This document shows, piece by piece, positions 1 to 7,976 of a stretch of DNA of 64,000 nucleotides (position 1 is the stretch's first letter; each line of letters opens with the position of its first letter). The notes under the pieces were generated by a model. That model was not told the origin of the DNA and did no database searches. It saw nothing but the letters and a program-made list of their open reading frames with translations. Origin of the DNA: Terripilifer sp031921685 (lineage in GTDB: Bacteria; Pseudomonadota; Alphaproteobacteria; Rhizobiales; Beijerinckiaceae). The DNA lies in NCBI RefSeq assembly GCF_031921685.1, contig NZ_JAPDHU010000002.1, positions 124,001-188,000 of the forward strand, in the 5' to 3' direction. The position numbers and the translations under genes were made by a program.

Positions 1-461
1 TGTTCCTGGATTTGAAGGACGGGCGCGTCGTCATTCGTCTGCGTCCCGATCTCGCGCCCAAACACGTGGCGCAGATCAAGACCCTGGTGAAGCAAGGCTT
101 CTACGACGGTATCGTTTTCCATCGCGTCATCGACGGCTTCATGGCGCAGACCGGCGATCCGACAGGCACAGGCACCGGCAAGTCCAGCCTGCCCAACATC
201 CCCGCCGAATTCACCGCGACGCCGTTCAAGCGTGGCACACTTGGCATGGCCCGGTCGCAATTGCCGGATTCGGCCAATTCGCAGTTCTTCATCTGCTTCG
301 GCGACGCCTCGTTCTTGAACAACCAATATACTGTGTTCGGCGAAGTGGTGTCCGGCATGGAATTCGTCGACAAGATCAAGAAGGGATCTTCGTCGCAAAA
401 CGGTCAAGTGACGAGCCCGGACAAGATTGTGCGCATGCGCATGGCTTCGGACGCCAAATAG
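1..461 (+). CDS. Cyclophilin-type peptidylprolyl isomerase (5' end cut by window edge)
   Basis: Catalyses cis-trans isomerisation of Xaa-Pro bonds. The open frame already runs from base 3 (reading FLDLKDGRVVIRLRPDLAP), so the true start lies left of the window and a TTG at 12 is probably internal. Cyclophilin signatures are clear: FHRVIDGFMAQTGDP, a GTGTG turn, and ANSQFFI followed by YTVFGEVVSGM. It is a close paralogue of the gene at 1128, with the TonB-C-like gene between them. Because the N-terminus is missing I cannot tell whether it carries a signal peptide (periplasmic, PpiA-like) or is cytoplasmic; the second copy has none. Family call is secure, location is not. Confidence 0.93.
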   Translation, partial: FLDLKDGRVVIRLRPDLAPKHVAQIKTLVKQGFYDGIVFHRVIDGFMAQTGDPTGTGTGKSSLPNIPAEFTATPFKRGTLGMARSQLPDSANSQFFICFGDASFLNNQYTVFGEVVSGMEFVDKIKKGSSSQNGQVTSPDKIVRMRMASDAK

Positions 462-497
462 TCCGAATAGGGTAAGTCGTCCGCGTAGGAGAGTGTC

Positions 498-1109
498 ATG
501 GTGTGGCGTCGCATGGCCTTTACGGGAGCTATCGCGGCGCTCGCCATGATGCCGACGCAAGAGCTGTCGGCCCAATATTATTATCAGCGTCACTACGGTC
601 AGATTCCTTCGCCGAGCAAACATCTGGGCGAAATCCGTCCGAACCAGAAATGGCTCGGCAAGCTGCGCGGACCGCAGGGCTATCTCACCCCGCCGGTTTC
701 GACCGTCATCCCGCCTGTCGGCGGCGGTTTCGTCATGCAGGCGCAAAAGCCGCAGCAGGGGATGCCGGCCGCGCCGGACGACCAGGATGGACTGCATACG
801 GCGCGTGAAATTCCCGACCGTATTCTGTCTTGCTGGACGCCGCCCGCCAACCCGCTCAGCGACCTGGAAGTGACTGTCCGCATGAGCTTTTCGCGCAGCG
901 GCTCGATTATTGGCGAACCCCGCATTACCTATGTGAAGGCGGGCAGGGACGAGGTGCTGCGCGATGCCGTGCGCTCCTCGATCCTGACGGCGGTGCGCGC
1001 TTGCACACCGCTGAGGTTTACCCCCGCCTTTGGAAAGGCTATTGCGGGGCGCAGTTTCGCCATTCGCTTCATTGCGCCGGCCGCCAAGAAGCCTGTGAAT
1101 TCCATTTAA
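498..1109 (+). CDS. Secreted protein with TonB/TolA C-terminal-like domain
   Basis: 203 aa. The start ATG follows an AGGAGA ribosome site. The N-terminus (MVWRRMAFTGAIAALAMM, then ELSAQ) reads as a Sec signal peptide. A Tyr/Pro/Gln-rich middle is followed by a C-terminal part (about 105-200: ILSCWTPP, VTVRMSFSRSGSIIGEPRITYV, AVRSSILTAVRACTPLRF) whose pattern of basic residue, Gly, then alternating strand and helix resembles the TonB/TolA C-terminal fold. No membrane anchor or Pro-rich spacer of a true TonB is present, so a free periplasmic TolA/TonB-C-like protein is the likeliest reading. It sits 36 bp after one prolyl isomerase and 18 bp before the other, so the three are probably co-transcribed. 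Function unknown; a periplasmic role is inferred from the signal peptide. Confidence 0.75.
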   Translation: MVWRRMAFTGAIAALAMMPTQELSAQYYYQRHYGQIPSPSKHLGEIRPNQKWLGKLRGPQGYLTPPVSTVIPPVGGGFVMQAQKPQQGMPAAPDDQDGLHTAREIPDRILSCWTPPANPLSDLEVTVRMSFSRSGSIIGEPRITYVKAGRDEVLRDAVRSSILTAVRACTPLRFTPAFGKAIAGRSFAIRFIAPAAKKPVNSI

Positions 1110-1127
1110 GCCCACCGAGGAGACAGT

Positions 1128-1583
1128 ATGTCTGACGAAGGAAATACCCTGACGCTTGAAACGACCAAAGGCCCGGTCGTCATCCGCATGCGTCCTGATC
1201 TCGCGCCCAACCATGTCGAGCACATCAAGAAGCTCGTCGGCGAAGGCTTCTATGACGGCATCGTTTTCCATCGCGTCATCGATGGCTTCATGGCGCAGAC
1301 CGGCTGCCCGCACGGCACCGGCACCGGCGGTTCGAAATATCCGAACCTGAAAGCCGAGTTCAACAGCGAGCCGCACGTGCGCGGCATCTGCTCGATGGCG
1401 CGTGCGCAGAATCCGGATTCGGCCAATTCGCAGTTCTTCATCGTGTTCGACGATGCCCGCTTCCTCGACCGTCAATACACGGTGTGGGGCGAGGTCACCT
1501 CCGGTATGGAGAATGTCGATAAGATCAAGCGCGGCGAGCCTGTGCGCGATCCCGACAAGATCATCTCGGCCAAGATGAGCTGA
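1128..1583 (+). CDS. Cyclophilin-type peptidylprolyl isomerase, second copy
   Basis: 151 aa with no signal peptide, so probably cytoplasmic (PpiB-like). GAGGAGA lies just upstream of the ATG. Cyclophilin motifs: FHRVIDGFMAQTGCP, GTGTGG, MARAQNPDSANSQFFIVF and YTVWGEVTSGMENVDKI. The length fits the compact bacterial class of about 150-170 aa. It shares most of its core with the product ending at 461, so the pair looks like a tandem duplication now separated by one gene. queA follows 77 bp downstream in the same direction. Confidence 0.95.
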   Translation: MSDEGNTLTLETTKGPVVIRMRPDLAPNHVEHIKKLVGEGFYDGIVFHRVIDGFMAQTGCPHGTGTGGSKYPNLKAEFNSEPHVRGICSMARAQNPDSANSQFFIVFDDARFLDRQYTVWGEVTSGMENVDKIKRGEPVRDPDKIISAKMS

Positions 1584-1660
1584 ATTTAGTCCGAACTTTT
1601 GGATTAGTCTGATCGGCCGGATGTCCGCATCCGGCCGTGATCCGTTTAAGGAAGCGTCTC

Positions 1661-2764
1661 TTGCGTGTCGATCTGTTCGACTTCGATCTTCCCGAAGATC
1701 GCATCGCTCTGCGGCCGGCCGAGCCGCGCGATAGTGCGCGGATGCTCGTCGTCGAACCGGATGCGCCGCTGAGCGATTATATCGTCCGTGATCTGCCGAC
1801 CTTTCTGCGACCCGGCGACGTCGTGGTCGTGAACGATACGAAGGTTATTCCGGCGCGCCTGAGTGGCATCCGTGTGCGCGGCGAGGCGGTCGCGCGGATA
1901 GAGGCGACCTTGCACAAACGCGAAGGCGACAACCGCTGGCGCGCCTTCGTTCGTCCGGCCAAGAAACTCAATGTCGGCGAACGCATCCGTTTCGGCGACG
2001 GTTCCGAAAGCATGGCCTGCCTGCTTGCCAGTCTCGATGCCGAAGTGATCGAGAAAGGCGAGGGTGGCGAGGCGCTGTTGGAATTCGCGCTGACGGGCGC
2101 GGCGCTCGACGATGCGATCGTCAATCTCGGCACCATGCCGCTGCCGCCTTATATCGCCTCCAAACGTGGCGAAGACGCGCATGATGCCGGCGACTATCAA
2201 ACTTTGTTTGCGCGTGAGAGCGGTGCCGTGGCGGCGCCTACGGCAGGGTTGCATTTTACGCCTGCGCTTGTCGCGGCGCTCGAAGCACGCGGCGTGACGA
2301 TCCACAAGGTGACCTTGCACGTGGGGGCAGGGACCTTCCTGCCCGTGAAGGCCGATGACACCAGCGAACACCGGATGCATGCCGAATATGGCGTCATCAC
2401 CGCTGAAGTGGCTGAGGCCCTCAACAAGGCCCGCCGTGCCGGTGGCCGCCTGCTGGCGATCGGCACGACCAGCCTGCGCATTCTCGAAACGGCGGTGGAC
2501 GAGCAGGGCATCATCCACCCGATCGGCAAGGATACGTCGATCTTCATCACGCCAGGCTATCGCTTCCGCGCCATCGACATGCTGCTGACCAATTTCCACT
2601 TGCCGCGCTCGACCCTGTTCATGCTGGTCTCCGCTTTCGGCGGCCTGGCGGCGATGAAGGCCGCTTATGCCCATGCCATCGCGACGGGCTATCGCTTCTA
2701 CAGCTATGGCGACTGCTGCCTGTTGACGCGCGCGGCCGATCCGACCAAGACCATGCTCTCATGA
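1661..2764 (+). CDS. queA: S-adenosylmethionine:tRNA ribosyltransferase-isomerase
   Basis: Transfers the ribosyl part of SAM to 7-aminomethyl-7-deazaguanine in tRNA to make epoxyqueuosine, the penultimate queuosine step. I place the start at TTG 1661 (product MRVDLFDFDLPEDRIALRP), preceded by AAGGAAG at suitable spacing; a GTG at 1637 would add eight unusual residues. This gives 367 aa, normal for QueA. Family blocks include FDFDLPEDRIALRP, VVVNDTKVIPARL, GAVAAPTAGLHFTP, HVGAGTFLPVK and LLTNFHLPRSTLFMLVSAF. The stop overlaps the tgt start as ATGA, so the two are translationally coupled. Confidence 0.97.
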   Translation: MRVDLFDFDLPEDRIALRPAEPRDSARMLVVEPDAPLSDYIVRDLPTFLRPGDVVVVNDTKVIPARLSGIRVRGEAVARIEATLHKREGDNRWRAFVRPAKKLNVGERIRFGDGSESMACLLASLDAEVIEKGEGGEALLEFALTGAALDDAIVNLGTMPLPPYIASKRGEDAHDAGDYQTLFARESGAVAAPTAGLHFTPALVAALEARGVTIHKVTLHVGAGTFLPVKADDTSEHRMHAEYGVITAEVAEALNKARRAGGRLLAIGTTSLRILETAVDEQGIIHPIGKDTSIFITPGYRFRAIDMLLTNFHLPRSTLFMLVSAFGGLAAMKAAYAHAIATGYRFYSYGDCCLLTRAADPTKTMLS

Positions 2765-3891
2765 GCAACGGTTTTTCTTTCGTCATCGCCAAGACGCAAG
2801 GCGCGGCCCGCACCGGCCGGATCATCATGCCGCGCGGCGAAATCCGCACGCCGGCCTTCATGCCGGTCGGCACGGCCGCCACCGTCAAGGCGATGTATCC
2901 GCAGCAGGTGCGCGAACTGGGCGCCGACATCGTGCTCGGCAATGTCTATCACCTGATGTTGCGGCCGGGTGCCGAGCGCGTCGCCGAATTCGGCGGCCTG
3001 CATCGCTTCATGAATTGGCCTTATCCGATCCTCACCGATTCCGGCGGCTTCCAGGTGATGTCGCTCGCCAAGCTGCGCAAGCTCGACGAGAACGGCGTCA
3101 CCTTCCAGTCGCATATCGATGGCTCGCGGCATTTGCTGACGCCGGAACGGTCGATGGAAATCCAGCATCTGCTGGGCTCCAACATCCAGATGCAATTCGA
3201 CGAATGCGTCAAACTGCCGGCTTCCGATGAAGAGACCGAGCGCGCCATGCGTCTGTCGCTGCGCTGGGCTGAACGCTCCCGGAAAGCCTTTCGCGGCGGC
3301 GTGGGCCATGCCGCCTTCGGTATCGTGCAGGGCGGTGCCAACAAGGCGTTGCGCATCGAAAGCGCGCGGGCACTGGCGGACATGGATTTCCATGGCCTGG
3401 CCATCGGCGGTCTGGCGGTCGGCGAGCCGCAGGATGTCATGCTGGACATGATCGAAACGGTCGAGCCGCATCTACCGAGCGCCAAGCCGCGCTATCTGAT
3501 GGGCGTTGGCACGCCTGACGATCTGATGAAGAGCGTGGCGCGCGGCGTCGATATGTTCGATTGCGTCATGCCGACAAGAGCCGGCCGCCATGGTCAGGCG
3601 TTCACGAGCTTCGGCAAGCTCAATCTGCGCAACGCCAAATATGCGACCGACCAGCGGCCGCTCGATGAAAATTCGCCCAGCTCCGCCGGGCGCGATTACA
3701 CGCGCGCCTATCTGCACCATCTGGTGAAATCCGAGGAAATCCTCGCCATGATGCTGCTGACCTGGAACAACCTCGCCTATTACCAGCAATTGATGGCGGG
3801 CATGCGCGCGGCGATCGCTACCGGCGATCTGGCCGATTATTGCGATGGCGTTCGCGAGGGATGGGCGCGGGGCACGGAGGCGGTTGAGTAA
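2761..3891 (+). CDS. tgt: Queuine tRNA-ribosyltransferase (tRNA-guanine transglycosylase)
   Basis: 376 aa, the usual bacterial length. Exchanges guanine-34 of GUN tRNAs for preQ1, the step before QueA. Visible signatures: TPAFMPVGTAATVKAM, the active-site block LTDSGGFQVMSL, IQMQFDECV, GIVQGG, the second catalytic Asp region GVDMFDCVMPTR and NARNA-like NLRNAKYA. One deviation: the C-terminal zinc site usually written CxCxxC is not obvious here (YATDQRPLDENSPSSAGRDYTRAYLHHL), so the Cys ligands look replaced while YTRAYLHHL is kept. Coupled to queA by a 4-base overlap. A 620-bp gene-free stretch follows. Confidence 0.97.
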   Translation: MSNGFSFVIAKTQGAARTGRIIMPRGEIRTPAFMPVGTAATVKAMYPQQVRELGADIVLGNVYHLMLRPGAERVAEFGGLHRFMNWPYPILTDSGGFQVMSLAKLRKLDENGVTFQSHIDGSRHLLTPERSMEIQHLLGSNIQMQFDECVKLPASDEETERAMRLSLRWAERSRKAFRGGVGHAAFGIVQGGANKALRIESARALADMDFHGLAIGGLAVGEPQDVMLDMIETVEPHLPSAKPRYLMGVGTPDDLMKSVARGVDMFDCVMPTRAGRHGQAFTSFGKLNLRNAKYATDQRPLDENSPSSAGRDYTRAYLHHLVKSEEILAMMLLTWNNLAYYQQLMAGMRAAIATGDLADYCDGVREGWARGTEAVE

Positions 3892-3920
3892 AACGCCGAG
3901 GGGTAACGTTACCGGGTTCC

Positions 3921-3968
3921 CTAAAAACAAAAGCAAGGTTCACAGGGGCCAGCCCGCGAAACCTTGCT
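3921..3968 (-). terminator. Rho-independent terminator reading leftward
   Basis: Stem AGCAAGGTT (3932-3940) pairs perfectly with AACCTTGCT (3960-3968), with a further GGG/CCC pairing inside the loop. On the minus strand the stem is followed directly by TTTGTTTTTAG. On the plus strand the bases after the stem are GTTCAGTTCC, so the signal serves a leftward transcript. No minus-strand protein gene lies upstream of it, which implies a non-coding transcript. Confidence 0.8.
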
Positions 3969-4150
3969 GTTCAGTTCCTTTTTGGACCTGCCGTATCCAT
4001 CATGCGGCCCCGGAGGAGGTCGCAGCGCGTTTTACCAGCGCGGGCTTTGCAGCAGGCTCCCTCCCGAGACTCGGTAATTGCGACTACCGGTTTTTCCGGC
4101 AGCGGCCTCCTTTTGGATTGGCGCCGCGAAGCTAACCAAACTGCGACCAC
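3921..4150 (-). ncRNA. Candidate structured small RNA ending at the leftward terminator
   Basis: The minus strand from about 4150 to the terminator at 3921 is rich in self-complementarity: GCGGC/GCCGC around 4104-4129, CCGG-AAAAA-CCGG at about 4087-4099, CGGTA/TACCG at about 4070-4089, GGAGG/CCTCC enclosing a GCGC/GCGC helix at 4013-4065, and CTGCCG (about 4097-4102) able to pair with CGGCAG (about 3986-3991) to close a long rod. With an intrinsic terminator and no reading frame this fits a small RNA of roughly 200-230 nt. I do not recognise the family; it lacks the sequence hallmarks I know for SRP RNA, tmRNA or RNase P RNA. A 6S-like rod is possible but unproven. The 5' end is a guess. Confidence 0.45.
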
Positions 4151-4514
4151 GTGTCACGTGAATTCAGTAGTTACCTATCGATTTTTTCGAGATGCCCAAC
4201 AGTTCGAAAAATATTCGTAAGTCTTTGATATAAATAGCATCTGGCTTTTGGTCTGTCCTGGCGTGGAACGTCGCCCAACATTAAATCGAGAAAATTTTTT
4301 GGGAATGCGCCAACAATTCGCCCGTGTCGCATCGCTCTGCTGCCGATACCGTGTGCGCCTCCTGTCGCTGCCCGTTGGATTGCCTGGAAAAGAGCTGCCG
4401 TGCTTGTAATTTTTTCCGCAGTGCGATTGGTAGCAAAACCTGAACTGACAGCGGATTTCCGCTCGATTCGTCGCTGCGCTTCAGGGCCTCGAAACGCCAC
4501 AACTGGAATGCCGA

Positions 4515-5849
4515 ATGCGCCTGTCCCGATATTTTCTGCCGATCCTGCGCGAAACACCCAAGGAAGCGGAAATCGTTTCGCATCGCCTGATGCTGCGTGC
4601 CGGCATGATCCGGCAGGAACAGGCAGGCATCTATGCCTGGCTCCCGATTGGCCTGCGCGTTCTCAACAAGATCACCGCCATCATCCGTGAGGAGCAGAAC
4701 CGCGCCGGAGCAGTCGAGCTGTTGATGCCGACGATCCAGCCGGCGGAACTGTGGCGCGAGTCCGGCCGCTATGACGACTACGGCAAGGAGATGCTGCGCA
4801 TCAAGGACCGGCACGAGCGCGACATGCTGTTTGGGCCGACCAACGAGGAAATGATCACCGAGATCTTCCGCGGCTATGTCCGCTCCTACAAGGATCTGCC
4901 GCTCAACCTCTATCACATCCAGTGGAAGTTCCGCGACGAGGTGCGGCCACGCTTCGGCGTCATGCGTTCGCGTGAGTTCCTGATGAAGGATGCCTATTCC
5001 TTTGACATCGACGTCGAGAGCGCCCGGCACTCCTACAACAAGATGTTTGTCGCCTATCTGCGCACCTTCGCGCGCATGGGCCTGACCGCCATTCCGATGG
5101 TCGCCGACACCGGCCCTATCGGCGGCGACCTCAGCCACGAATTCATCATTCTGGCCTCGACCGGCGAGAGCGAAGTGTTCTGCCATAAGGACTATCTGTC
5201 GTTCGATCCGCCGCCGGTCGATATCGATTTCGACGACAGGGCCAGCATCCAGGCGATGGTCGACAAATGGCGCTCGCTCTATGCGGCGACCTCCGAGATG
5301 CATGACGCCGCCGCTTTCGACGCGTTGCCCGAGGCCGCGAAAGTGTCGGCACGCGGTATCGAAGTCGGCCATATCTTCTATTTCGGCACCAAATATTCGC
5401 AGCCCATGCGCGCCGTGGTGAACGGCCCCGATGGCAAGGAAGTGGCCGTGCACGGTGGTTCCTATGGCATCGGTCCATCGCGCCTCGCCGCCGCCATCAT
5501 CGAGGCCAATCACGATGATGCGGGCATGATCTGGCCCGACACGGTGGCGCCGTTCCACGTCGGCCTCGCCAATCTGAAGGTCGGAGACAAGGCCGTCGAT
5601 GCGGCTTGTGCCGACCTCTACGAGCGCCTCACCAAGGCCGGTGTCGACACGCTCTATGATGACCGCGACGAACGTCCCGGTGCGAAATTCGCCACCTTCG
5701 ATCTGATCGGTCTGCCGCAGCAGCTCATCGTCGGCCCCAAGGGCCTGGCCGAGGGCAAGGTGGAGCTGAAGGATCGGCGCAGCGGCGCGCGCGAGACCCT
5801 GTCGCCCGACGAAGCCTTCAACAAGCTCACCGCACGGTTTTCTGCATGA
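4515..5849 (+). CDS. proS: Proline--tRNA ligase, short alphaproteobacterial form
   Basis: 444 aa class II synthetase charging tRNA-Pro. It starts MRLSRYFLPILRETPKEAEI and shows the class II core: RAGMIRQEQAGIYAWLPIGLRVLNKI, MPTIQPAELWRESGR, RFGVMRSREFLMKDAYSFD (motif 2) and GSYGIGPSRLAAAIIE (motif 3), then an anticodon-binding domain (about 350-444). The roughly 180-residue editing insertion of E. coli-type ProRS is missing, as usual in alphaproteobacteria, so Ala-tRNA-Pro clearance must rest on a separate YbaK/ProX-type protein, not seen in this window. First gene of a run with lolC and lolD; its stop overlaps lolC by 4 bases. Confidence 0.98.
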   Translation: MRLSRYFLPILRETPKEAEIVSHRLMLRAGMIRQEQAGIYAWLPIGLRVLNKITAIIREEQNRAGAVELLMPTIQPAELWRESGRYDDYGKEMLRIKDRHERDMLFGPTNEEMITEIFRGYVRSYKDLPLNLYHIQWKFRDEVRPRFGVMRSREFLMKDAYSFDIDVESARHSYNKMFVAYLRTFARMGLTAIPMVADTGPIGGDLSHEFIILASTGESEVFCHKDYLSFDPPPVDIDFDDRASIQAMVDKWRSLYAATSEMHDAAAFDALPEAAKVSARGIEVGHIFYFGTKYSQPMRAVVNGPDGKEVAVHGGSYGIGPSRLAAAIIEANHDDAGMIWPDTVAPFHVGLANLKVGDKAVDAACADLYERLTKAGVDTLYDDRDERPGAKFATFDLIGLPQQLIVGPKGLAEGKVELKDRRSGARETLSPDEAFNKLTARFSA

Positions 5850-7150
5850 ACGCACCCGTTGTAGCTCAGGCCGATAGCAATCAGGTGCCGGAATCCGGAA
5901 CGCGGGCCTTCGCCGCGTTCGAATGGATGCTGGCGCTTCGTTATCTACGCTCGCGCCGGGCCAACGGTTTCGTTTCGGTCATTGCCGGCTTTTCCTTTCT
6001 CGGCATCATGCTCGGTGTCGCCACCCTCATCGTCGTCATGTCGGTGATGAACGGCTTCCATATCGAGCTGATGAGCAAGATCATTGGCATCAACGGCCAT
6101 GTCTTCATGCAGGGCGCCGACACGCCGCTCACCGATTATGACGAGGTGATCGAGCGGGTCTCGAAAGTGCCAGGCGTCAAGGTCGCGCTGCCGATGGTGG
6201 AAAGCGCCGCCGGCGTTTCCTCGCCCTATCAGCAATCGGGCGCACTGGTGCGCGGCATCCGCGAGAAGGACATCAAGCAACTGCCGGGTATCGCCGGCAA
6301 TGTGAAGCTCGGTACATTGGACAATTTCGACACCAGCGAGGGTGTCGCCATCGGCCAAAAGCTCGCCGAAAACCTCAGCGTCCGCGTCGGTGACAAGGTC
6401 TCCATTCTCACCGCCCGTGGCGCGCAGACGCCGTTCGGCGTCGCGCCGCGCATCAAATCCTATCCGGTCGTCGCGATTTTCCAGATCGGCGTGTCGGAAT
6501 TCGACGGCATTTTCGTCTACATGCCGCTCGCCGAGGCGCAGGAGTTTTTCAATCGCGAGGATGAGGCGACGGTCATCGAGGCCTTCGTCGACAATCCCGA
6601 CGACATGGACAATATGCGCAAGAAGCTCGACGCCGCAGTCGGGCGCCCGATGATCATGACCGATTGGCGCCAGCGCAACCGCTCTTTCTTCGAGGCACTG
6701 AAGGTCGAGCGCACGGTGATGTTCTTCATTCTCACGCTCATCGTGATCGTTGCTGCCCTCAATATCATCTCGGGCCTCACCATGCTGGTGAAGGACAAGG
6801 GCAGGGCCATCGCCATTCTGCGCACCATGGGCGCGACGCGCGGCGCCATTCTCAGGATATTCCTCATCACCGGTTCGGCGATCGGTATCGTCGGCACTTT
6901 GGCCGGCTTCCTGCTCGGTCTCCTGGTCGCGCATAATCTCGAGGCGATCCGCACCGGATTGAACACCATGTTCAATCTCAACATCTTCGATCCGACCTAT
7001 TATTTCCTGAGCCGGCTGCCCTCCGTCGTAGTGCCGTCGGACGTGATCACCATCGTCACACTGTCGCTCAGCCTGTCTTTGCTGGCGACCATCCTGCCGT
7101 CCTGGAGCGCTGCCAAGACGGACCCTGTTGAAGCTTTGCGCTACGAGTGA
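5846..7150 (+). CDS. lolC: Lipoprotein-releasing ABC transporter permease LolC/LolE
   Basis: 434 aa inner-membrane subunit that, with LolD, extracts outer-membrane lipoproteins and hands them to LolA. Topology is that of the family: one N-terminal membrane helix (about residues 42-65, FVSVIAGFSFLGIMLGVATLIVV), a large periplasmic domain (about 66-290), then three C-terminal helices in an FtsX-like domain with the conserved KDKGRAIAILRTMGAT segment and the C-terminal SWSAAKTDPVEALRYE. The start ATG overlaps the proS stop as ATGA. Only one permease gene is present, so the transporter is probably the LolF type (a permease homodimer), as usual outside gammaproteobacteria. Confidence 0.95.
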   Translation: MNAPVVAQADSNQVPESGTRAFAAFEWMLALRYLRSRRANGFVSVIAGFSFLGIMLGVATLIVVMSVMNGFHIELMSKIIGINGHVFMQGADTPLTDYDEVIERVSKVPGVKVALPMVESAAGVSSPYQQSGALVRGIREKDIKQLPGIAGNVKLGTLDNFDTSEGVAIGQKLAENLSVRVGDKVSILTARGAQTPFGVAPRIKSYPVVAIFQIGVSEFDGIFVYMPLAEAQEFFNREDEATVIEAFVDNPDDMDNMRKKLDAAVGRPMIMTDWRQRNRSFFEALKVERTVMFFILTLIVIVAALNIISGLTMLVKDKGRAIAILRTMGATRGAILRIFLITGSAIGIVGTLAGFLLGLLVAHNLEAIRTGLNTMFNLNIFDPTYYFLSRLPSVVVPSDVITIVTLSLSLSLLATILPSWSAAKTDPVEALRYE

Positions 7151-7154
7151 CGCC

Positions 7155-7841
7155 GTGACCACCACGCCTGCCATGCAACTGCACAAGGTCGAACGTCGCT
7201 ACGCCCAAGGCGAGGCGACGCTGGACATTTTGCGCGGTGCCGATCTCGGTCTATGGCCCGGCCAGTCGGTGGCGCTGATCGCGCCCTCGGGCGCTGGTAA
7301 ATCGACCCTGCTGCATCTTGCCGGCCTTCTGGAGCATCCGGACGCCGGCGAAATCTATGTCGGCAATCTGCCGACGGCGCATATGGACGATGCTGAGCGC
7401 ACGGCGCTGCGCCGCGTCGAGATCGGCTTCGTCTATCAGTTCCACCATCTGCTGCCGGAATTCTCGGCGGTCGAGAACGTCATGCTGCCGCAGATGATCC
7501 GTGGCCTCGATAGCGCCGAAGCGCGCAGCCGCTCCGCCGAACTGCTGACGTTCCTGGGGCTCGGCAAGCGTCTCGACCATCGGCCGGGCGCTTTGTCGGG
7601 CGGCGAGCAGCAGCGCGTCGCCATCGCGCGTGCCGTCGCCAACACGCCGCGCGTTCTGCTGGCCGATGAGCCGACAGGCAATCTCGATCCGCGCACCGCC
7701 GATCTGGTGTTCGGCGCACTGTCGGAAATCGTCCGCGCCTCCGGCCTCGCGGCTCTGGTCGCCACCCACAACATGGAACTGGCCCGCCGCATGGATCGCC
7801 GCGTCACCTTGCGTGACGGCTTGCTGGTCGAACTCGACTGA
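7155..7841 (+). CDS. lolD: Lipoprotein-releasing ABC transporter ATP-binding protein
   Basis: ATPase partner of the preceding permease. Walker A is APSGAGKSTL, then the Q-loop region VYQFHHLLPEFSAVENVMLP typical of LolD/MacB-type ATPases, signature LSGGEQQRVAIARA, Walker B VLLADEPTGNLD and switch ATHN. I chose GTG 7155, five bases after the lolC stop; it gives 228 aa, matching the family. ATG 7173 is the main alternative, and a TTG at 7128 would overlap lolC for no clear gain. Confidence 0.96.
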   Translation: MTTTPAMQLHKVERRYAQGEATLDILRGADLGLWPGQSVALIAPSGAGKSTLLHLAGLLEHPDAGEIYVGNLPTAHMDDAERTALRRVEIGFVYQFHHLLPEFSAVENVMLPQMIRGLDSAEARSRSAELLTFLGLGKRLDHRPGALSGGEQQRVAIARAVANTPRVLLADEPTGNLDPRTADLVFGALSEIVRASGLAALVATHNMELARRMDRRVTLRDGLLVELD

Positions 7842-7856
7842 GCCGGGCACACGTCC

Positions 7857-7871
7857 TTAAACATTGATTAA
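7857..7871. promoter_or_regulatory. CtrA-type site TTAA-N7-TTAA
   Basis: TTAA (7857-7860), seven bases, TTAA (7868-7871), followed by CC. This is an exact match to the full CtrA binding site known from Caulobacter and rhizobia, where it governs cell-cycle genes. It lies between the lolD stop and the promoter of the 31-codon gene at 7977. Occupancy is inferred only. Confidence 0.6.
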
Positions 7872-7911
7872 CCATAAGTTTCGCTGAATCGCCCTCTGGG
7901 AATTTCGCGGG

Positions 7912-7940
7912 TTGCATTTACGAGGATGAGAACAAATAAT
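7912..7940 (+). promoter_or_regulatory. Putative sigma-70 promoter of the 31-codon gene
   Basis: TTGCAT (7912-7917), a 17-base spacer, then AATAAT (7935-7940; five of six bases match TATAAT). A transcript would start near 7947, about 30 bases before the ATG at 7977. The -10 hexamer lies inside the LexA box at 7930-7944, the geometry expected for direct repression. Confidence 0.55.
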
Positions 7941-7944
7941 GAAC
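7930..7944. promoter_or_regulatory. LexA (SOS) box GAAC-N7-GAAC
   Basis: GAAC (7930-7933), AAATAAT, GAAC (7941-7944): an exact match to the alphaproteobacterial LexA direct repeat GTTC-N7-GTTC read on the other strand. It covers the putative -10 and lies 32 bases before the start of the microprotein gene. lexA itself is in this window (40754-41458) and has a matching box. Confidence 0.8.
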
Positions 7945-7976
7945 TTACAGTGATCGAAACAAGAAAGGACATGGTC

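Larger units (their letters stand above)
3892..4514. other. Gene-free stretch between tgt and proS
   Basis: No credible protein gene on either strand; the short frames here lack ribosome sites and family resemblance. The left part (3921-4150) holds a strong minus-strand terminator and GC-rich inverted repeats, described separately as a candidate RNA. At 4148-4160 two CACGTG palindromes lie almost end to end (CACGTGTCACGTG). The right part (about 4170-4480) is more AT-rich with T-runs, as expected for the proS promoter region, but I cannot assign a -35/-10 pair with confidence. Confidence 0.6.

Noticed and set aside
3845..4220. Short frames after tgt (3845-4135, 4002-4220)
   Set aside because: No ribosome sites, overlap tgt or the structured RNA candidate, composition unlike coding neighbours.
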